NCBI GenBank assembly: GCA_029204225.1 | Contig: CM055110.1 | Span: 3,093,186-3,157,185 of the forward strand | Reading direction: 5' to 3' | From: Diphasiastrum complanatum | Taxonomy: Eukaryota > Streptophyta > Lycopodiopsida > Lycopodiales > Lycopodiaceae | DNA length: 64,000 bases | Shown: in pieces, positions 33,842 through 44,889 of the stretch | Layout of the letters: each line of letters begins with the position of its first letter | Position numbering within the stretch: the first letter of the stretch is position 1 | The notes under the pieces: generated by a model | The model's input: the letters and a program-made list of their open reading frames with translations, nothing else | Databases searched by the model: none | Told to the model about the DNA's origin: nothing | Made by a program: the position numbers and the translations under genes

Positions 33842-34503
33842 TGTTGAACTTCACATGTGTGGATTGTCCACAACATGTACTTGTGATCTCCTAAGGTGTG
33901 TAGATGCACCAAGATTAAGATTAGATTGAGATTCAAGATCAATCTTAGATCCTATGGCAAAAACACACTACTACATGCATTCAAACACTTCCAACTCTCA
34001 CTCACACGTGTGGGAAGTATTCAAAAAATAATCTAAGTAAAAACAAGCCACTCTCCTCGGGTAGAGAGAGAGAAAAAGCATCATGAACTCTCGGGTAGAG
34101 AGAGAAAGCTAGAAATCCAATAACTCACAAAATCCATAAAATCACCAAATCAATTAGCTTAAAAATGAGGAGTACAATTATACTAGTAGATCCACGAGCT
34201 ACCACTATGCTTAACTATGATTGGACCATACTTTGTCACCTCTTGATCCTATTGGACCATTGATCCATGCACCTCTTAATTCTATTGGACTATATTCAAG
34301 CACACATCAATTTCCTATTGGACCTCACAAGGTTCCACCTCTAATTCCTATGGGACCTCTCGAAATTCATCAAACAAAAGCATTACACTTATCTACACTC
34401 TAATTGGCACGTGTTTAGCCTCTTACTCTATTTTGGCTCAATAGTGGCATTACAAGTGGAAATGCATAATTTGCCATCTCTGCCAAATTTATTCCTATCA
34501 ACA
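33842..34503 (-). repeat. 5' LTR of copia B
   Basis: 662 bp, termini TGTTGA and TCAACA on the minus strand, adjoining PBS 33829-33841. Contains CACACGTGTG at 34003-34012, and related ACATGTGTGG next to the PBS end. The leader has further variants (GCACGTGTGAAG near 33295, CACACGTGTTAG near 33649). Confidence 0.8.
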
Positions 34504-35159
<656 letters not shown>

Positions 35160-35439
35160 CACACACACATTACTAGACTCTATTGAATTATTTGTTTGGA
35201 TTTAGGATTTTTGCAGATAACTGTTAAAAATGCTTTTATCAATAAAAGTATTAAGATAATGACATCAATTCAAAAAGTCATAACTGCAAAAAAAAAATTT
35301 CTTCGAGCTGATTCTAGCAAGTATATGCATGACCATATTTGATTTCAATTTGATTGATATTTTTAAAGATCCTACTCAGATAGATAAAGTTTTGTCGCTT
35401 TTACGAAATTTTTTAACTTTATTTCAAATTAGATATCTT

Positions 35440-36221
35440 CCAAAGACTCGAATTTTTTTCAAATAATCAACTTTTTTCAAAGGATCGAATTTTTCCAAAG
35501 ACTCGAATTTTTTCGACCCAACGTTGAGTTTGGCAAAGAAGGATTTTCCGACCCTAGATCGGATTGAGGCAAATTTATTCCAACCCTTTGTATATTTTTG
35601 ACCCTTTGAAATTTTTCAGACTCAGAGTAAAATCCGACCCTTTGTATATTTTCGACCCTTTGTATTATCAACTCAAACTTTTCCAAAGACTCGAATTTTT
35701 CACAAAACTCAAAAAAAATTTCGAAGACTCGAATTTTTCTGAAGGCTCGAATTGTTTCAAAGGTTCGAATTTTTCCAAAGGTTCGAATTTTTTCAAAGGA
35801 TCGAATGTTTCCAAAGACCCGAATTTTTCCAAAGACTCAAATTTTTCTAAAGACTCAAATTTTTCTAAAGACTCAAATTTTTTTGAAAGATCGAATTTTT
35901 TCGACCCAACGTTAAGCTTGGCAAAGAAGGATTTTCTGACCCTGGATCGAATCGGATCGAGGCAGATTTATTCCGAACCTTTGTATATTTTGACCCTTTG
36001 TCAAAAATTTGAATTTCTGACCAAAAGTATCAAATTTTACAATGGGTCAGATTTTTTAAAAACAATATCGGATTTTACAATGGGTCATATTTTATATACT
36101 AGGTCAAAAAGTAACGTAGTATCAAAACATATACAAAGGGTCAAAAAATTTTATTGGGACGAAAATATGCACATGGCTCGGATTTATCTGTCCCGAGTTT
36201 ACCCGATCCAGGGTCGAACAC
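35440..36221. repeat. minisatellite array of CTCGAATTTTTTC-type units
   Basis: Imperfect units of 14-22 bp such as CCAAAGACTCGAATTTTT repeat from about 35440 to 35910. Longer units built on GACCCTTTGTATATTTT and CGACCCAACGTT are interspersed (35516-35670 and 35900-36000). The same core unit forms the array at 45110-45710. The array is interrupted by copia D at 36227 and resumes with related sequence at 41997. A 222-codon frame across it is a repeat artefact. Confidence 0.8.
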
Positions 36222-36226
36222 GTCTG

Positions 36227-36908
36227 TGTTAAAAATTCACAATTCTAGCTTGACTAGTTTTGGTCATATGACTTGTAAATAGTTAGATGGTCATGATGTG
36301 GCTTGTCACACGTGCCAAATAGCATAGGATTCCATTCATAAGGATGTTCTCAAGTAGACCTAAGTGTTAGAACCTTTGGAATGAGTCCAAATTATGCTTA
36401 GATACAAGGGAGAAAAAATAGGAGCTATTTTTGGTAATTTTTGCATTGTTGAGGGATCTCCAAGATTCCAACCCTAACTTGGTAGGGATGAAAGATCCAC
36501 CAAAATTAGCATTAGGGATAGGTTTAGGGCTACTCATACCTGCCCAAAACCGTGATGGATCATGTATATATAGGTGATGATATCTCACCAAAATTAATCA
36601 AGCAATTTCATGTTTTTTCTCTCATAATGGTGCAATTGCTCTCTATGTTCATAATTGTTTGAGTACTTGTGATTACTAATGATTATAGGATTGAATGTAG
36701 GTCTAGTGTACAGTACTCAGACTGTGGGAGGCCGTACTTTCACACGTGTGAAGCCTTCTTCAAGGATTTGGGCCATTTAGTGAGGTTCAAGCATAGATTT
36801 TTGATGGATTTTGATGGTTCAACTTGTGCTAATCTTATGAAATCATAATCTATTGTTTCCCTCATCATTTCAAGTGTTTTAGGATACTTATTTGCTATAA
36901 TTTTTACA
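36227..36908 (+). repeat. 5' LTR of copia D
   Basis: Starts TGTTAAAAATTC, ends TTTTTACA. TATATATAGG near 36565 is a TATA candidate. Contains GTGTACAGTACTCAG followed by CACACGTGTG at 36741-36750. Confidence 0.95.
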
Positions 36909-37719
36909 TGGTATCAGAGCCTAAAGGCTGAAATGAGCTAAATCCTTGGTTTGCATTCAATTTGATCACAATTTTTGATCTAAATCTTGTGTAGATTGGA
37001 TCTTAGCATCTAGTATTGATTCTAGAACTCAAAGTGAGTCAAATACATTGGATATTGGTGTTGTGTGACTTCATTTGCAGGTGTTTAGGTGTCTAAAACC
37101 AGAGGCAAAGTTGAATTCAATTCACATTACCAAGATAGCAAGTTTTGCTTGCTCCAAGCATTGATTTCTAAGCGAGTTTTGGAGGTGATTTCATAGAGAA
37201 GGCTTTCTAGCATTCAAGGAGAGGGAAGATCAGAGTTTTGGGGACTCTTCAAGGCTGTTCTAAGGTGTAGTAGGCACCTCCTAATGTGATTTAGGTTCAG
37301 TCCAACCATTGCTTGACTTATGCACCAAATTAGATCAATTTTTCATCAATTTTGATCATTTTTTGCTTGTGATTGGATAGTAGATTGTGTTGCATCCTCA
37401 TTAAGTTCCATTTAGATCTTTTACAAGTGATTTTGGAAGTATATTAGGTTGCTGAAATTCACTCTTGATCAGATCATTTGGAAGCTTTAATGTTCTTTAT
37501 AGAAAGAGGGGCAATTCTACTAGTATTGTCTACTTCAATCAAGCAAGTGCATTGTTTCTAGTATTCTATGATTTGATTTTGTTAGAGATCATTCTTAGAT
37601 CCTTATAGGAAGTCTATTACTGATCTTTTCAGGTCCCTAAGAAGTGGGATAAGGTAGACCTTCAATCAAATCAATAGAAGTAACCTTCATTTGTGTCAAG
37701 TCCTTGATTAGGAGACTAG

Positions 37720-40700
37720 ATGGCATCTATAAATGCATATCTTTTGGATACTAATGAAAGGCTCAACAAAACTAACTATTCCATATGGAAAGTTAGAATG
37801 GAATCTATCATGATCATGCAAGATCTGATGGAAATTGTAAATGGTAAGGAGGGTGAACCTATTCATCCTCAAGAAAAAGCCAAATACATCAAGAGGTGCA
37901 ATGTTGCACTACATTGCATAAAAATGAATGTTGCAAATGAACTCTTAAGAGAGGTAGGAGATTGCACTTCAGCTCAAGATGCTTGGGAGACTTTGCAAAA
38001 GGTCTATGAATCCAAGAACCAAACTAGAATGTTAGCTTTGAAGAATCAAATCTATAGAAGCTATCAAAAGAAAGGAGAGAGTGCACATACTTTTGTCCTA
38101 AGAGTAAAGGAATTGAACAAAGAGCTAGCCTTTATAGGTGACCCTATCAAGGATGAAGAGCTTGTTCAACTCATATTGAATGGACTAAGCTTTGAATTTG
38201 ACAATTTGGTTCAGGGATATGCAATTATGGGTAAGCTACCCATACTTGAAGAACTCCAAGGCACACTCATGGCCGGGGAATCAAGAAGGAGCCAAATGCA
38301 AGAGAGGATGGATAGGCTTTCCATCCAAGGTGGAGATGACCAAGCTCTCTTCACCAAAGGCAAAGGCAAGTCCAAAGGCAAAGGATCAACATTCAAGAAG
38401 TCTACAAAGCTTGAGGATCAAGAAGGACCCCCAAAGGCATCTCCATCAACCACCAAAGTCAAGAAGGACAAATCAAAGGTGAAGTGCTACTATTGTAGCA
38501 AGATGGGGCATTATGCCTCGGAATGCTTCAAGAGGAAGCAAGATCAAAGCCAAGCCAACATGAGCAAAGAGGAGGAGGAGGAGGAGAGTTCACATGAGGA
38601 CTCTCTCATGATGTCCATATTTTTTTCAACAAGCTTCAAAGGAGAAGATCCTTGGTGGATTGACTCGGGTGCTAGTTCACACATGACTAGTAAAAGGGAG
38701 TTTTTCTCTTCTCTCTTATCTTATGATGGACCTATAAAGTCTATCTATACAGCAAATGATGAAGCTTGTAAGATTGAAGGAGTTGGTAGCATTCCCCTTT
38801 GCTTAGGATCTTCCAAAAAGATCAACATAGAAGGTGTTTTGTACATTCCTACAATAACAAAGAATCTACTAAGTCTTGGCCAAATGGTAGACAATGGTTT
38901 CAATGTTGACTTTGCTTCAAATGAATGTTTCATCAAGAAGAAGGGTAAGATAGTGGCTAAGGGCACTAGACTTGGCAAACTTTATAAGCTGGATGCATTT
39001 GTGGATACTAATGTTGTCATGTTGGCCGAGAAGAGCAAAATATCTACCTTTACTTTATGGCACAAAAGACTTGGACATGTCAACTCGGGTTCCATGGAGG
39101 CTATGATCAAGGAGGAGTATGCTTTAGGCCTACCAAGGTCTATTGGGAAGGAAGACAAGGTTTGTGAAGCTTGTGCCTTATCCAAGGCACATAAGAAGGT
39201 GTTTCCTAACTCCATCACAAAGTCATCTCATCCTCTTGAACTCATACACTCGGATGTGCACATTGCTAGCACCAAATCTAATGGAGGTTCATCCATGTTT
39301 TTAACCTTCAGTGATGACTACTCAAGATATTGTTGGGTGTTCTTACTTTCCTTCAAGTCTCAAGTATTTGATACTTTTGTAAAGTTCAAGTTGTTTGTGG
39401 AAAAGCATCATAATCATAGCATCAAGATTCTTAGAAGTGACAATGGTGGAGAATTCATCTCCAATGAGTTCAAGGCCTTTTGTGAGGAGGAAGGGATCAA
39501 GAAAGAGACTTCTTGTCCTTACACTCCTCAACAAAATGGAGTTGCTGAAAGAAGGAATAGAACATTATGTGAATGTTCTAAGGCTTTAAGATTAGATGCT
39601 TGTTTGCCCAAATCCTTTTGGGGTGAGTCTCTTGTATGTGCAAACTACTTGATGAATAGGGTGTCTTGCAAAGCAATTGAAGGCAAAACTCCTTATGAGA
39701 TGTTGTATGGAAAGAAACCCAATCTTAATCACTTGAAAGTTTTTGGGTGTATATGTTATGTGCATGTGCCATTGGAAACAAGAACCAAGGAGGATCCATC
39801 TTCCACAAGAGGGATCATGCTTGGATATGCAAGCTCAAGCAAGGGCTACAAAGTCTATCTCCCATCCTTGAACAAATTTGTTGTTTCAAGGGATGTCATC
39901 TTTGATGAACATCATATGCATATGCTTGAAGAAGGCTCAAGTGCTCCAACAATCAAGAAGAAGATGGCCGAGGAGCAAGATCTTGGTTTTGAGGAGGAGC
40001 TCATGGAGGAGCAAGCACCAAACCCACCTATCACACCAAGGAGATCTTCAAGGGCAAAAGTGGAGCCATCAAGGCTCACATATCAAGGCAAAGGACAGCA
40101 AGTTGAGGGTATCTCATCCACTTCTTATGCTTTATCTAGTTTTGAGGAACCGTCTAATGTTGAAGATGCATTGAACTCCAAAGAATGGTACTATGGCTTG
40201 AAGCAAGCCTCGAGATCTTGGAATTCAAGACTACATTGCTATCTTATTTCACTTTCTTTTGTTCAAAGTGAATATGATCCCACTCTTTACATTAAGTTTG
40301 ATGATGTTGGTATTGTACTTTTACTCATTTATGTAGATGACATCATCATTAGTGGAAATAGTGTTGATGGTATTGAAAAAATCAAGATCGATCTATCCTT
40401 AGAGTTCAAGATGGTAGATCTAGGGTGTCTTTACTTCATCTTAGGCATAGAAGTACTTAGAGGGTCTGATTTTATCTTTATAAGTCAAGTAAACTATGCT
40501 CAAAGTCTTTTGAAGAAGTTTAAGATGGAAGTATGCAAAAGTGTTGACACACCAATGGAGCAAGATGTAAAAGTGCCAAATGAAGATGATGAAAGATCCT
40601 TCATGGACATCACTTTGTTTAGGCAACTTATAGGTTCCTTAATGTGGATCACTATAACTAGACCAGATCTTAGCTTTAGTGTATGTAGGTTGAGCCAATC

Positions 40701-41295
40701 CATGCAAAAGACATTGAATATCCATTGGAAAAAGGCTAAGAGGATTCTAAGATACATCTCGGGTACATTGGATTTTGGGATTCTATATAGAGGAGATCTG
40801 ATTAATCTTCATGCATTTAGTGATTCAGATTTTGCAGGGGACAAGAGGGATAGGAAATCAACAAGTGCCTATTCAACTTTCATAGGAGAAGGTGTGGTTT
40901 CATGGCTTTCAAAAAAGCAAGAAACTATATCTCTATCTTCAACCGAGGCCGAGTACAAAGCTTTGACAACCACTACAAAGGAGGTACTTTGGATCAAGAG
41001 ATTATTGGTGGAACTAAAGATCATGGATTCAGAGGAGGCACCAATCATCTACAATGACAATATATCAGCCCAACACCTTGCATCTAACCCAATCTTCCAT
41101 GCAAGATCTAAGCACATTGAGATATGCCATCACTTTGTGAGAGAAATGGTGCAAGCCAAGGAGATTGCTTTGGAGCATGTTCCAAGCAATGAATGTGTAG
41201 CTGATCTACTTACTAAACCACTTCAAAAGACACCTTTTATGAAGTTTAGATCATCACTTGGAGTGATTAGTAAAGCAATGATTGAACCAAGCTAG
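37720..41295 (+). CDS. copia D gag-pol polyprotein lacking N-terminal RT (1191 aa)
   Basis: Gag (MASINAYLLD start), zinc knuckle CYYCSKMGHYASEC, protease WWIDSGASSHM, integrase finger WHKRLGH with CEACALSKAH, integrase core HSDVH, RSDNGGEF and QQNGVAERRNRT are all present. Just after DALNSKEW the protein passes directly to YYGLKQASRSW. Compared with element A, about 134 codons (about 400 bp) holding the CKW..K motif, FAPVAK and the first catalytic Asp of reverse transcriptase are missing, in frame. The later YVDD site and RNase H (SDSDFAGD, SLSSTEAEYKAL) remain. It could supply gag, protease and integrase but not a working RT, so movement would need another element's RT. Confidence 0.93.
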   Translation: MASINAYLLDTNERLNKTNYSIWKVRMESIMIMQDLMEIVNGKEGEPIHPQEKAKYIKRCNVALHCIKMNVANELLREVGDCTSAQDAWETLQKVYESKNQTRMLALKNQIYRSYQKKGESAHTFVLRVKELNKELAFIGDPIKDEELVQLILNGLSFEFDNLVQGYAIMGKLPILEELQGTLMAGESRRSQMQERMDRLSIQGGDDQALFTKGKGKSKGKGSTFKKSTKLEDQEGPPKASPSTTKVKKDKSKVKCYYCSKMGHYASECFKRKQDQSQANMSKEEEEEESSHEDSLMMSIFFSTSFKGEDPWWIDSGASSHMTSKREFFSSLLSYDGPIKSIYTANDEACKIEGVGSIPLCLGSSKKINIEGVLYIPTITKNLLSLGQMVDNGFNVDFASNECFIKKKGKIVAKGTRLGKLYKLDAFVDTNVVMLAEKSKISTFTLWHKRLGHVNSGSMEAMIKEEYALGLPRSIGKEDKVCEACALSKAHKKVFPNSITKSSHPLELIHSDVHIASTKSNGGSSMFLTFSDDYSRYCWVFLLSFKSQVFDTFVKFKLFVEKHHNHSIKILRSDNGGEFISNEFKAFCEEEGIKKETSCPYTPQQNGVAERRNRTLCECSKALRLDACLPKSFWGESLVCANYLMNRVSCKAIEGKTPYEMLYGKKPNLNHLKVFGCICYVHVPLETRTKEDPSSTRGIMLGYASSSKGYKVYLPSLNKFVVSRDVIFDEHHMHMLEEGSSAPTIKKKMAEEQDLGFEEELMEEQAPNPPITPRRSSRAKVEPSRLTYQGKGQQVEGISSTSYALSSFEEPSNVEDALNSKEWYYGLKQASRSWNSRLHCYLISLSFVQSEYDPTLYIKFDDVGIVLLLIYVDDIIISGNSVDGIEKIKIDLSLEFKMVDLGCLYFILGIEVLRGSDFIFISQVNYAQSLLKKFKMEVCKSVDTPMEQDVKVPNEDDERSFMDITLFRQLIGSLMWITITRPDLSFSVCRLSQSMQKTLNIHWKKAKRILRYISGTLDFGILYRGDLINLHAFSDSDFAGDKRDRKSTSAYSTFIGEGVVSWLSKKQETISLSSTEAEYKALTTTTKEVLWIKRLLVELKIMDSEEAPIIYNDNISAQHLASNPIFHARSKHIEICHHFVREMVQAKEIALEHVPSNECVADLLTKPLQKTPFMKFRSSLGVISKAMIEPS

Positions 41296-41309
41296 ATAGT
41301 GAGGAGGAG

Positions 41310-41991
41310 TGTTAAAAATTCACAATTCTAGCTTGACTAGTTTTGGTCATATGACTTGTAAATAGTTAGATGGTCATGATGTGGCTTGTCACACGTTCCA
41401 AATAGCATAGGATTCCATTCATAAGGATGTTCTCAAGTAGACCTAAGTGTTAGAACCTTTGGAATGAGTCCAAATTATGCTTAGATACAAGGGAGAAAAA
41501 ATAGGAGCTATTTTTGGTAATTTTTGCACTGTTGAGGGATCTCCAAGATTCCAACCCTAACTTGGTAGGGATGAAAGATCCACCAAAATTAGCATTAGGG
41601 ATAGGTTTAGGGCTACTCATACCTGCCCAAAACCGTGATGGATCATGTATATATAGGTGATGATATCTCACCAAAATTAATCAAGCAATTTCATGTTTTT
41701 TCTCTCATGATGGTGCAATTGCTCTCTATGTTCATAATTGTTTGAGTACTTGTGATTACTAATGATTATAGGATTGAATGTAGGTCTGGTGTACAGTACT
41801 CAGACTGTGGGAGGCTGTACTTTCACACGTGTGAAGCCTTCTTCAAGGATTTGGGCCATTTAGTGAGGTTCAAGCATAGATTTTTGATGGATTTTGATGG
41901 TTCAACTTGTGCTAATCTTATGAAATCATAATCTATTGTTTCCCTCATCATTTCAAGTGTTTTAGGATCCTTATTTGCTGTAATTTTTACA
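41310..41991 (+). repeat. 3' LTR of copia D
   Basis: Same length as the 5' LTR. Differences seen include CACACGTGCC to CACACGTTCC near 41392, GCATTG to GCACTG near 41527, and TTTGCTATAA to TTTGCTGTAA at the end. CACACGTGTG is kept at 41824-41833. Confidence 0.95.
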
Positions 41992-41996
41992 GTCTG

Positions 41997-43498
41997 GATA
42001 ATTTTCACATTGATTTGATCCAGGGCCGGAAAATCTCTTTTTGACAATGATGACATTGGGTCGAAAAAAATTCGACACTGGATTTTTCAACCTTCTGAGA
42101 AACTTGAGCCTTCTATTTCTGGGTTTTGTACAGCTTTCAGGATGCTCATTATTGACACTGAGCATCGAATTCCAATAAAACACACATACACACCACATGC
42201 ATGAACAACATATTCACTTTGAACTATGGGCCGTCCGTTAACAGACATTTGCAAACACAGATCACATACCGCCCGTCAACTTTTTAATACGATACTCCAT
42301 GTGCTATTCTAAACATGGTTGACCCCTACTATGGCCGAGATGTGTGAGATATGTTAGATATTAGAAATGCGAGATGTGCGAGATCGGCCACCATCCAAAT
42401 CATCGGCCGTCACCCAAATCGTCGGTGGCCACCTAAATCCGTGTTAAAATTTCAAAAGCAATCCATATTGATTTCTTGGCTTGCTACAAATGTTGTACCA
42501 TGCAAGTATGTAGCTCATAAATGTAAAATGCCAAGTTTGGCCTACATAGAACTCGAGCTACATGGCTATGTAATATCTAGATTGAAGAATACAACTTGCA
42601 TATAGTTTGTAGACATAGAATTAGCAAAGTCATGCTTGTAGAAACTCGTGGCAATTCACATGCATTAATTGTAAGTGATCCATAATGACATGCAAGGCAT
42701 GCACAAAGTGTAAATGGACACATGCATGATGATTTGTACTTTGTTAGTTAGAACTAGCACACTTGTAAAAAGTTGGTAGAATTTCATGCATGGCAAGTGA
42801 CAAATGTCACATAGACTCTAGATGTCACTTTAGATGTCATTTTGTAATGAATGGATGTGGTTCTACCTCGAGTTACCTCAAACTCCATAAATATGTGTAG
42901 CTCTCCTCACAATCAATGATGAAGAACCAAAGTTTTGTAGCTATCTCATGCCATTTTGGATCTAAACTATTTTGCTTGTTATCTCTCTATCTTTCTCTCT
43001 CTAACTCGTGTTGAAGCTAATGCTTATACACTGATATCTTGTACTTTTGCTAATTATTGATTCATTGCTATCATATTCAGTTGCTTAGCATGCTAGATTG
43101 TGGTTAAGCCATTTCTTCTGAACTAGATCTTGCTAGTCAATCTAGAGTCAGGTTACTGTGCTAATCACAAAGCTTAATTACATCCATCATACTTGTGGAC
43201 ATTCCCCACACGTGTGAAATCTGGAAATTTTTGTCAATCTGCACCATATTTGTACGATCATTGGCCGTCCACCCAAACCATTGGTTGTCACCCAAAATTT
43301 CGGCTAATTGTCACTGACATCTTTTTACTCAAACCATTGACCTTCGACCCAAACCATCGGCCGTAACCCAAATTGTCGGCCACCCCGTCTTCAATCATCA
43401 ATCGCCCACTCTGAGCATCATCCACATGTCTCGACCACAAGCCGCCACCTAGATCGTCAGCCGTCCATTGCCCGTCAATGACGGACACTCTTTACTAG
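41997..43498 (+). mobile_element. H-family (Helitron-like) copy H1, 3' part
   Basis: Continues the array DNA of 35.4-36.2 kb beyond copia D. It then shows the conserved block ATACTCCATGTGCTATT ... CCCCTACTATGGCCGAGATG ... GAGATCGGCCACCATCC (42287-42400), GGCCG repeats, an inserted solo LTR (42442-43253), more ATCATCGGCCGT repeats, and the terminus: hairpin CCGTCA-A-TGACGG (43472-43484), ACACTCTTTA, then CTAG (43495-43498), directly followed by TATATATATG. The 42287-42400 block recurs in inverted orientation at 62930-63050. No helicase/Rep gene is present, so the copy would be non-autonomous. Its 5' end was not located. Confidence 0.5.
42442..43253 (+). repeat. probable solo copia LTR inside H1
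   Basis: Starts TGTTAAAATTTC after AAATCCG. Contains CATAAATATGTG (TATA-like, about 42890), CT-rich leader sequence, and CACACGTGTG at 43207-43216, like the other copia LTRs. H1 repeats resume at ATCATTGGCCGTCC, about 43254. The flanks ATCCG and ATCAT agree at only three of five bases and the terminal CA is unclear, so the right boundary is approximate. Confidence 0.5.
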
Positions 43499-43545
43499 TA
43501 TATATATGTATATATGTATATATATATACATATGTATACATACAT

Positions 43546-43578
<33 letters not shown>

Positions 43579-43588
43579 TATATGTATG

Positions 43589-43657
<69 letters not shown>

Positions 43658-43660
43658 TAA
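43499..43660 (+). repeat. compound TA/CA microsatellite
   Basis: TATATATATG units, then (CA)11, (TA) with GATA, (CA)20 and (TA)13. It begins at the base after the H1 CTAG terminus. Confidence 0.95.
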
Positions 43661-43892
43661 GTTATGTACAATTTTAGGCATGTGTATGGGTGCACCATGC
43701 ATGCTCCTCCCCTCACCCATGCATGAGCTTTTTTTAACTAAAACACTTGGGGACGAAGATGCATGTATGAATAAAATCATGCATGGCCCTCCTCCCCATG
43801 CATGCATATACACATGGCCCTCCTCCCCATCACGCACCCTACTCCTCCTATGTCACCCTACTCCCGGCCCCAACATTTTCAAAAAACAAAAA

Positions 43893-43895
<3 letters not shown>
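43661..43895. other. unique DNA between microsatellites
   Basis: Contains CATGCATG-rich text and a duplicated CATGGCCCTCCTCCCCAT (about 43782 and 43813). No coding potential. Confidence 0.5.

Positions 43896-43963
<68 letters not shown>
43896..43963 (+). repeat. (CT)n microsatellite
   Basis: About 34 CT units, ending in CGCGTGTGCGCG. Confidence 0.97.
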
Positions 43964-43965
<2 letters not shown>

Positions 43966-44724
43966 GTGTGCGCGTGCCAGCACCATCCATCGTTCGCCCT
44001 CCTCTCCTCTGCGAAGCTTGGAGATTATCTTTTCCAAAAACTCGTCCGCATCTAAAAGATAGACCCTAACATGATAGAAAATGATGATGGCTAACAACTC
44101 CAACAAAACAAATAGATGACCAAAAATAGCACATGTATGCTTCATAAAATTATGTCTTAGGCTCCACCTCATCCATCGAATCAGCTCTATGTACACACCA
44201 AACCATGCAGTCACAAAATATTTCTCTTGAGGCCATGCTATGTGCAATTCAAGGCTAAGTGACACTAGCCCTCCCCTTCCCTCCCCTCCCCTCCCAAAAA
44301 ATACGACACTGCCCTCCCCCTCTCAAAAAAACGTGACACTTTGGCTGGCACGGCCACGTACATACACACACTTCTGCCATGTACATACACACACATACAT
44401 TGGCCTCTCTCTCTCTCTCTCTCTCTCTAACAATCATCATAGACAGATCATACAATAAAAGTAAGACATACCCAAAATTTCTCTCTTCATCACTGCTCTC
44501 TGTACTATCTATTGCTCTCCCTCGAAAATCTCACATAGCTCGTGATTTTCAATGTGAGATATTTTTTTTGTAGCAGTGGAGTCAATTAATCAGTGGTTGA
44601 AAAATGATTTATTCTTATGATGTAATATTTCTAATGAACTTTGCTTGTGTTAAGGGTTAATTTGAGAAGTTATGGTGAGCAATATCCAATAAAGGACATT
44701 GTCAAACGAAACTCCTGTCACATC

Positions 44725-44772
<48 letters not shown>

Positions 44773-44880
44773 GGTGGTGGTGGTGGTGGTGGTGGAGGTG
44801 GTTGGGGGGGATAACCTCTTGTTTTTTCAATCTAAAATTTAAACCCCTAAAAAGTACACACCTCCCCCTTCATCAACCCT
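43964..44880. other. intergenic DNA with short microsatellites
   Basis: No gene recognised. Holds (CT)12 at about 44404-44428, (GA)20 at about 44729-44768 and a GGT array at 44770-44803. Near 44280-44340 the phrase CCTCCCCTCCC...ATACGACACTGCCCTCCCC resembles the unit of the H3 array (54620-55100). Confidence 0.5.
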
Positions 44881-44889
44881 AAAAACTAA

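Larger units (their letters stand above)
24418..34503 (-). mobile_element. copia element B, interrupted by element A
   Basis: Minus strand: 5' LTR 34503-33842 (662 bp, termini TGTTGA/TCAACA), PBS 33841-33829 (TAGTATCAGAGCC), gag at 33084, pol remnants to 30570, then element A (24704-30564 with its TSD). RT resumes at about 24698 and ends near 24418 after NAFLNG. Everything beyond (RT active site, RNase H, polypurine tract, 3' LTR) is gone. The RT frame resumes correctly across A, so A jumped into an already full RT gene. Confidence 0.85.
36227..41991 (+). mobile_element. Ty1/copia retrotransposon D with RT deletion
   Basis: 5765 bp. LTRs 36227-36908 and 41310-41991 (682 bp each, about seven substitutions seen, no indel). 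TSD GTCTG at 36222-36226 and 41992-41996. PBS TGGTATCAGAGCC at 36909-36921; polypurine tract GTGAGGAGGAG at 41299-41309. The ORF is open over 1191 codons but lacks the first two thirds of reverse transcriptase. Inserted in H-family minisatellite DNA. Confidence 0.96.

Noticed and set aside
35564-36232. 222-codon plus-strand ORF rich in Ser-Asn-Phe repeats
   Set aside because: Product of the CTCGAATTTTTTC minisatellite; the units keep frame only by chance multiples of three.
36367-36591. 74-codon minus-strand ORF present in both LTRs of copia D (also 41450-41674)
   Set aside because: It is preserved because the LTRs are young copies. Antisense to the element, no motif.
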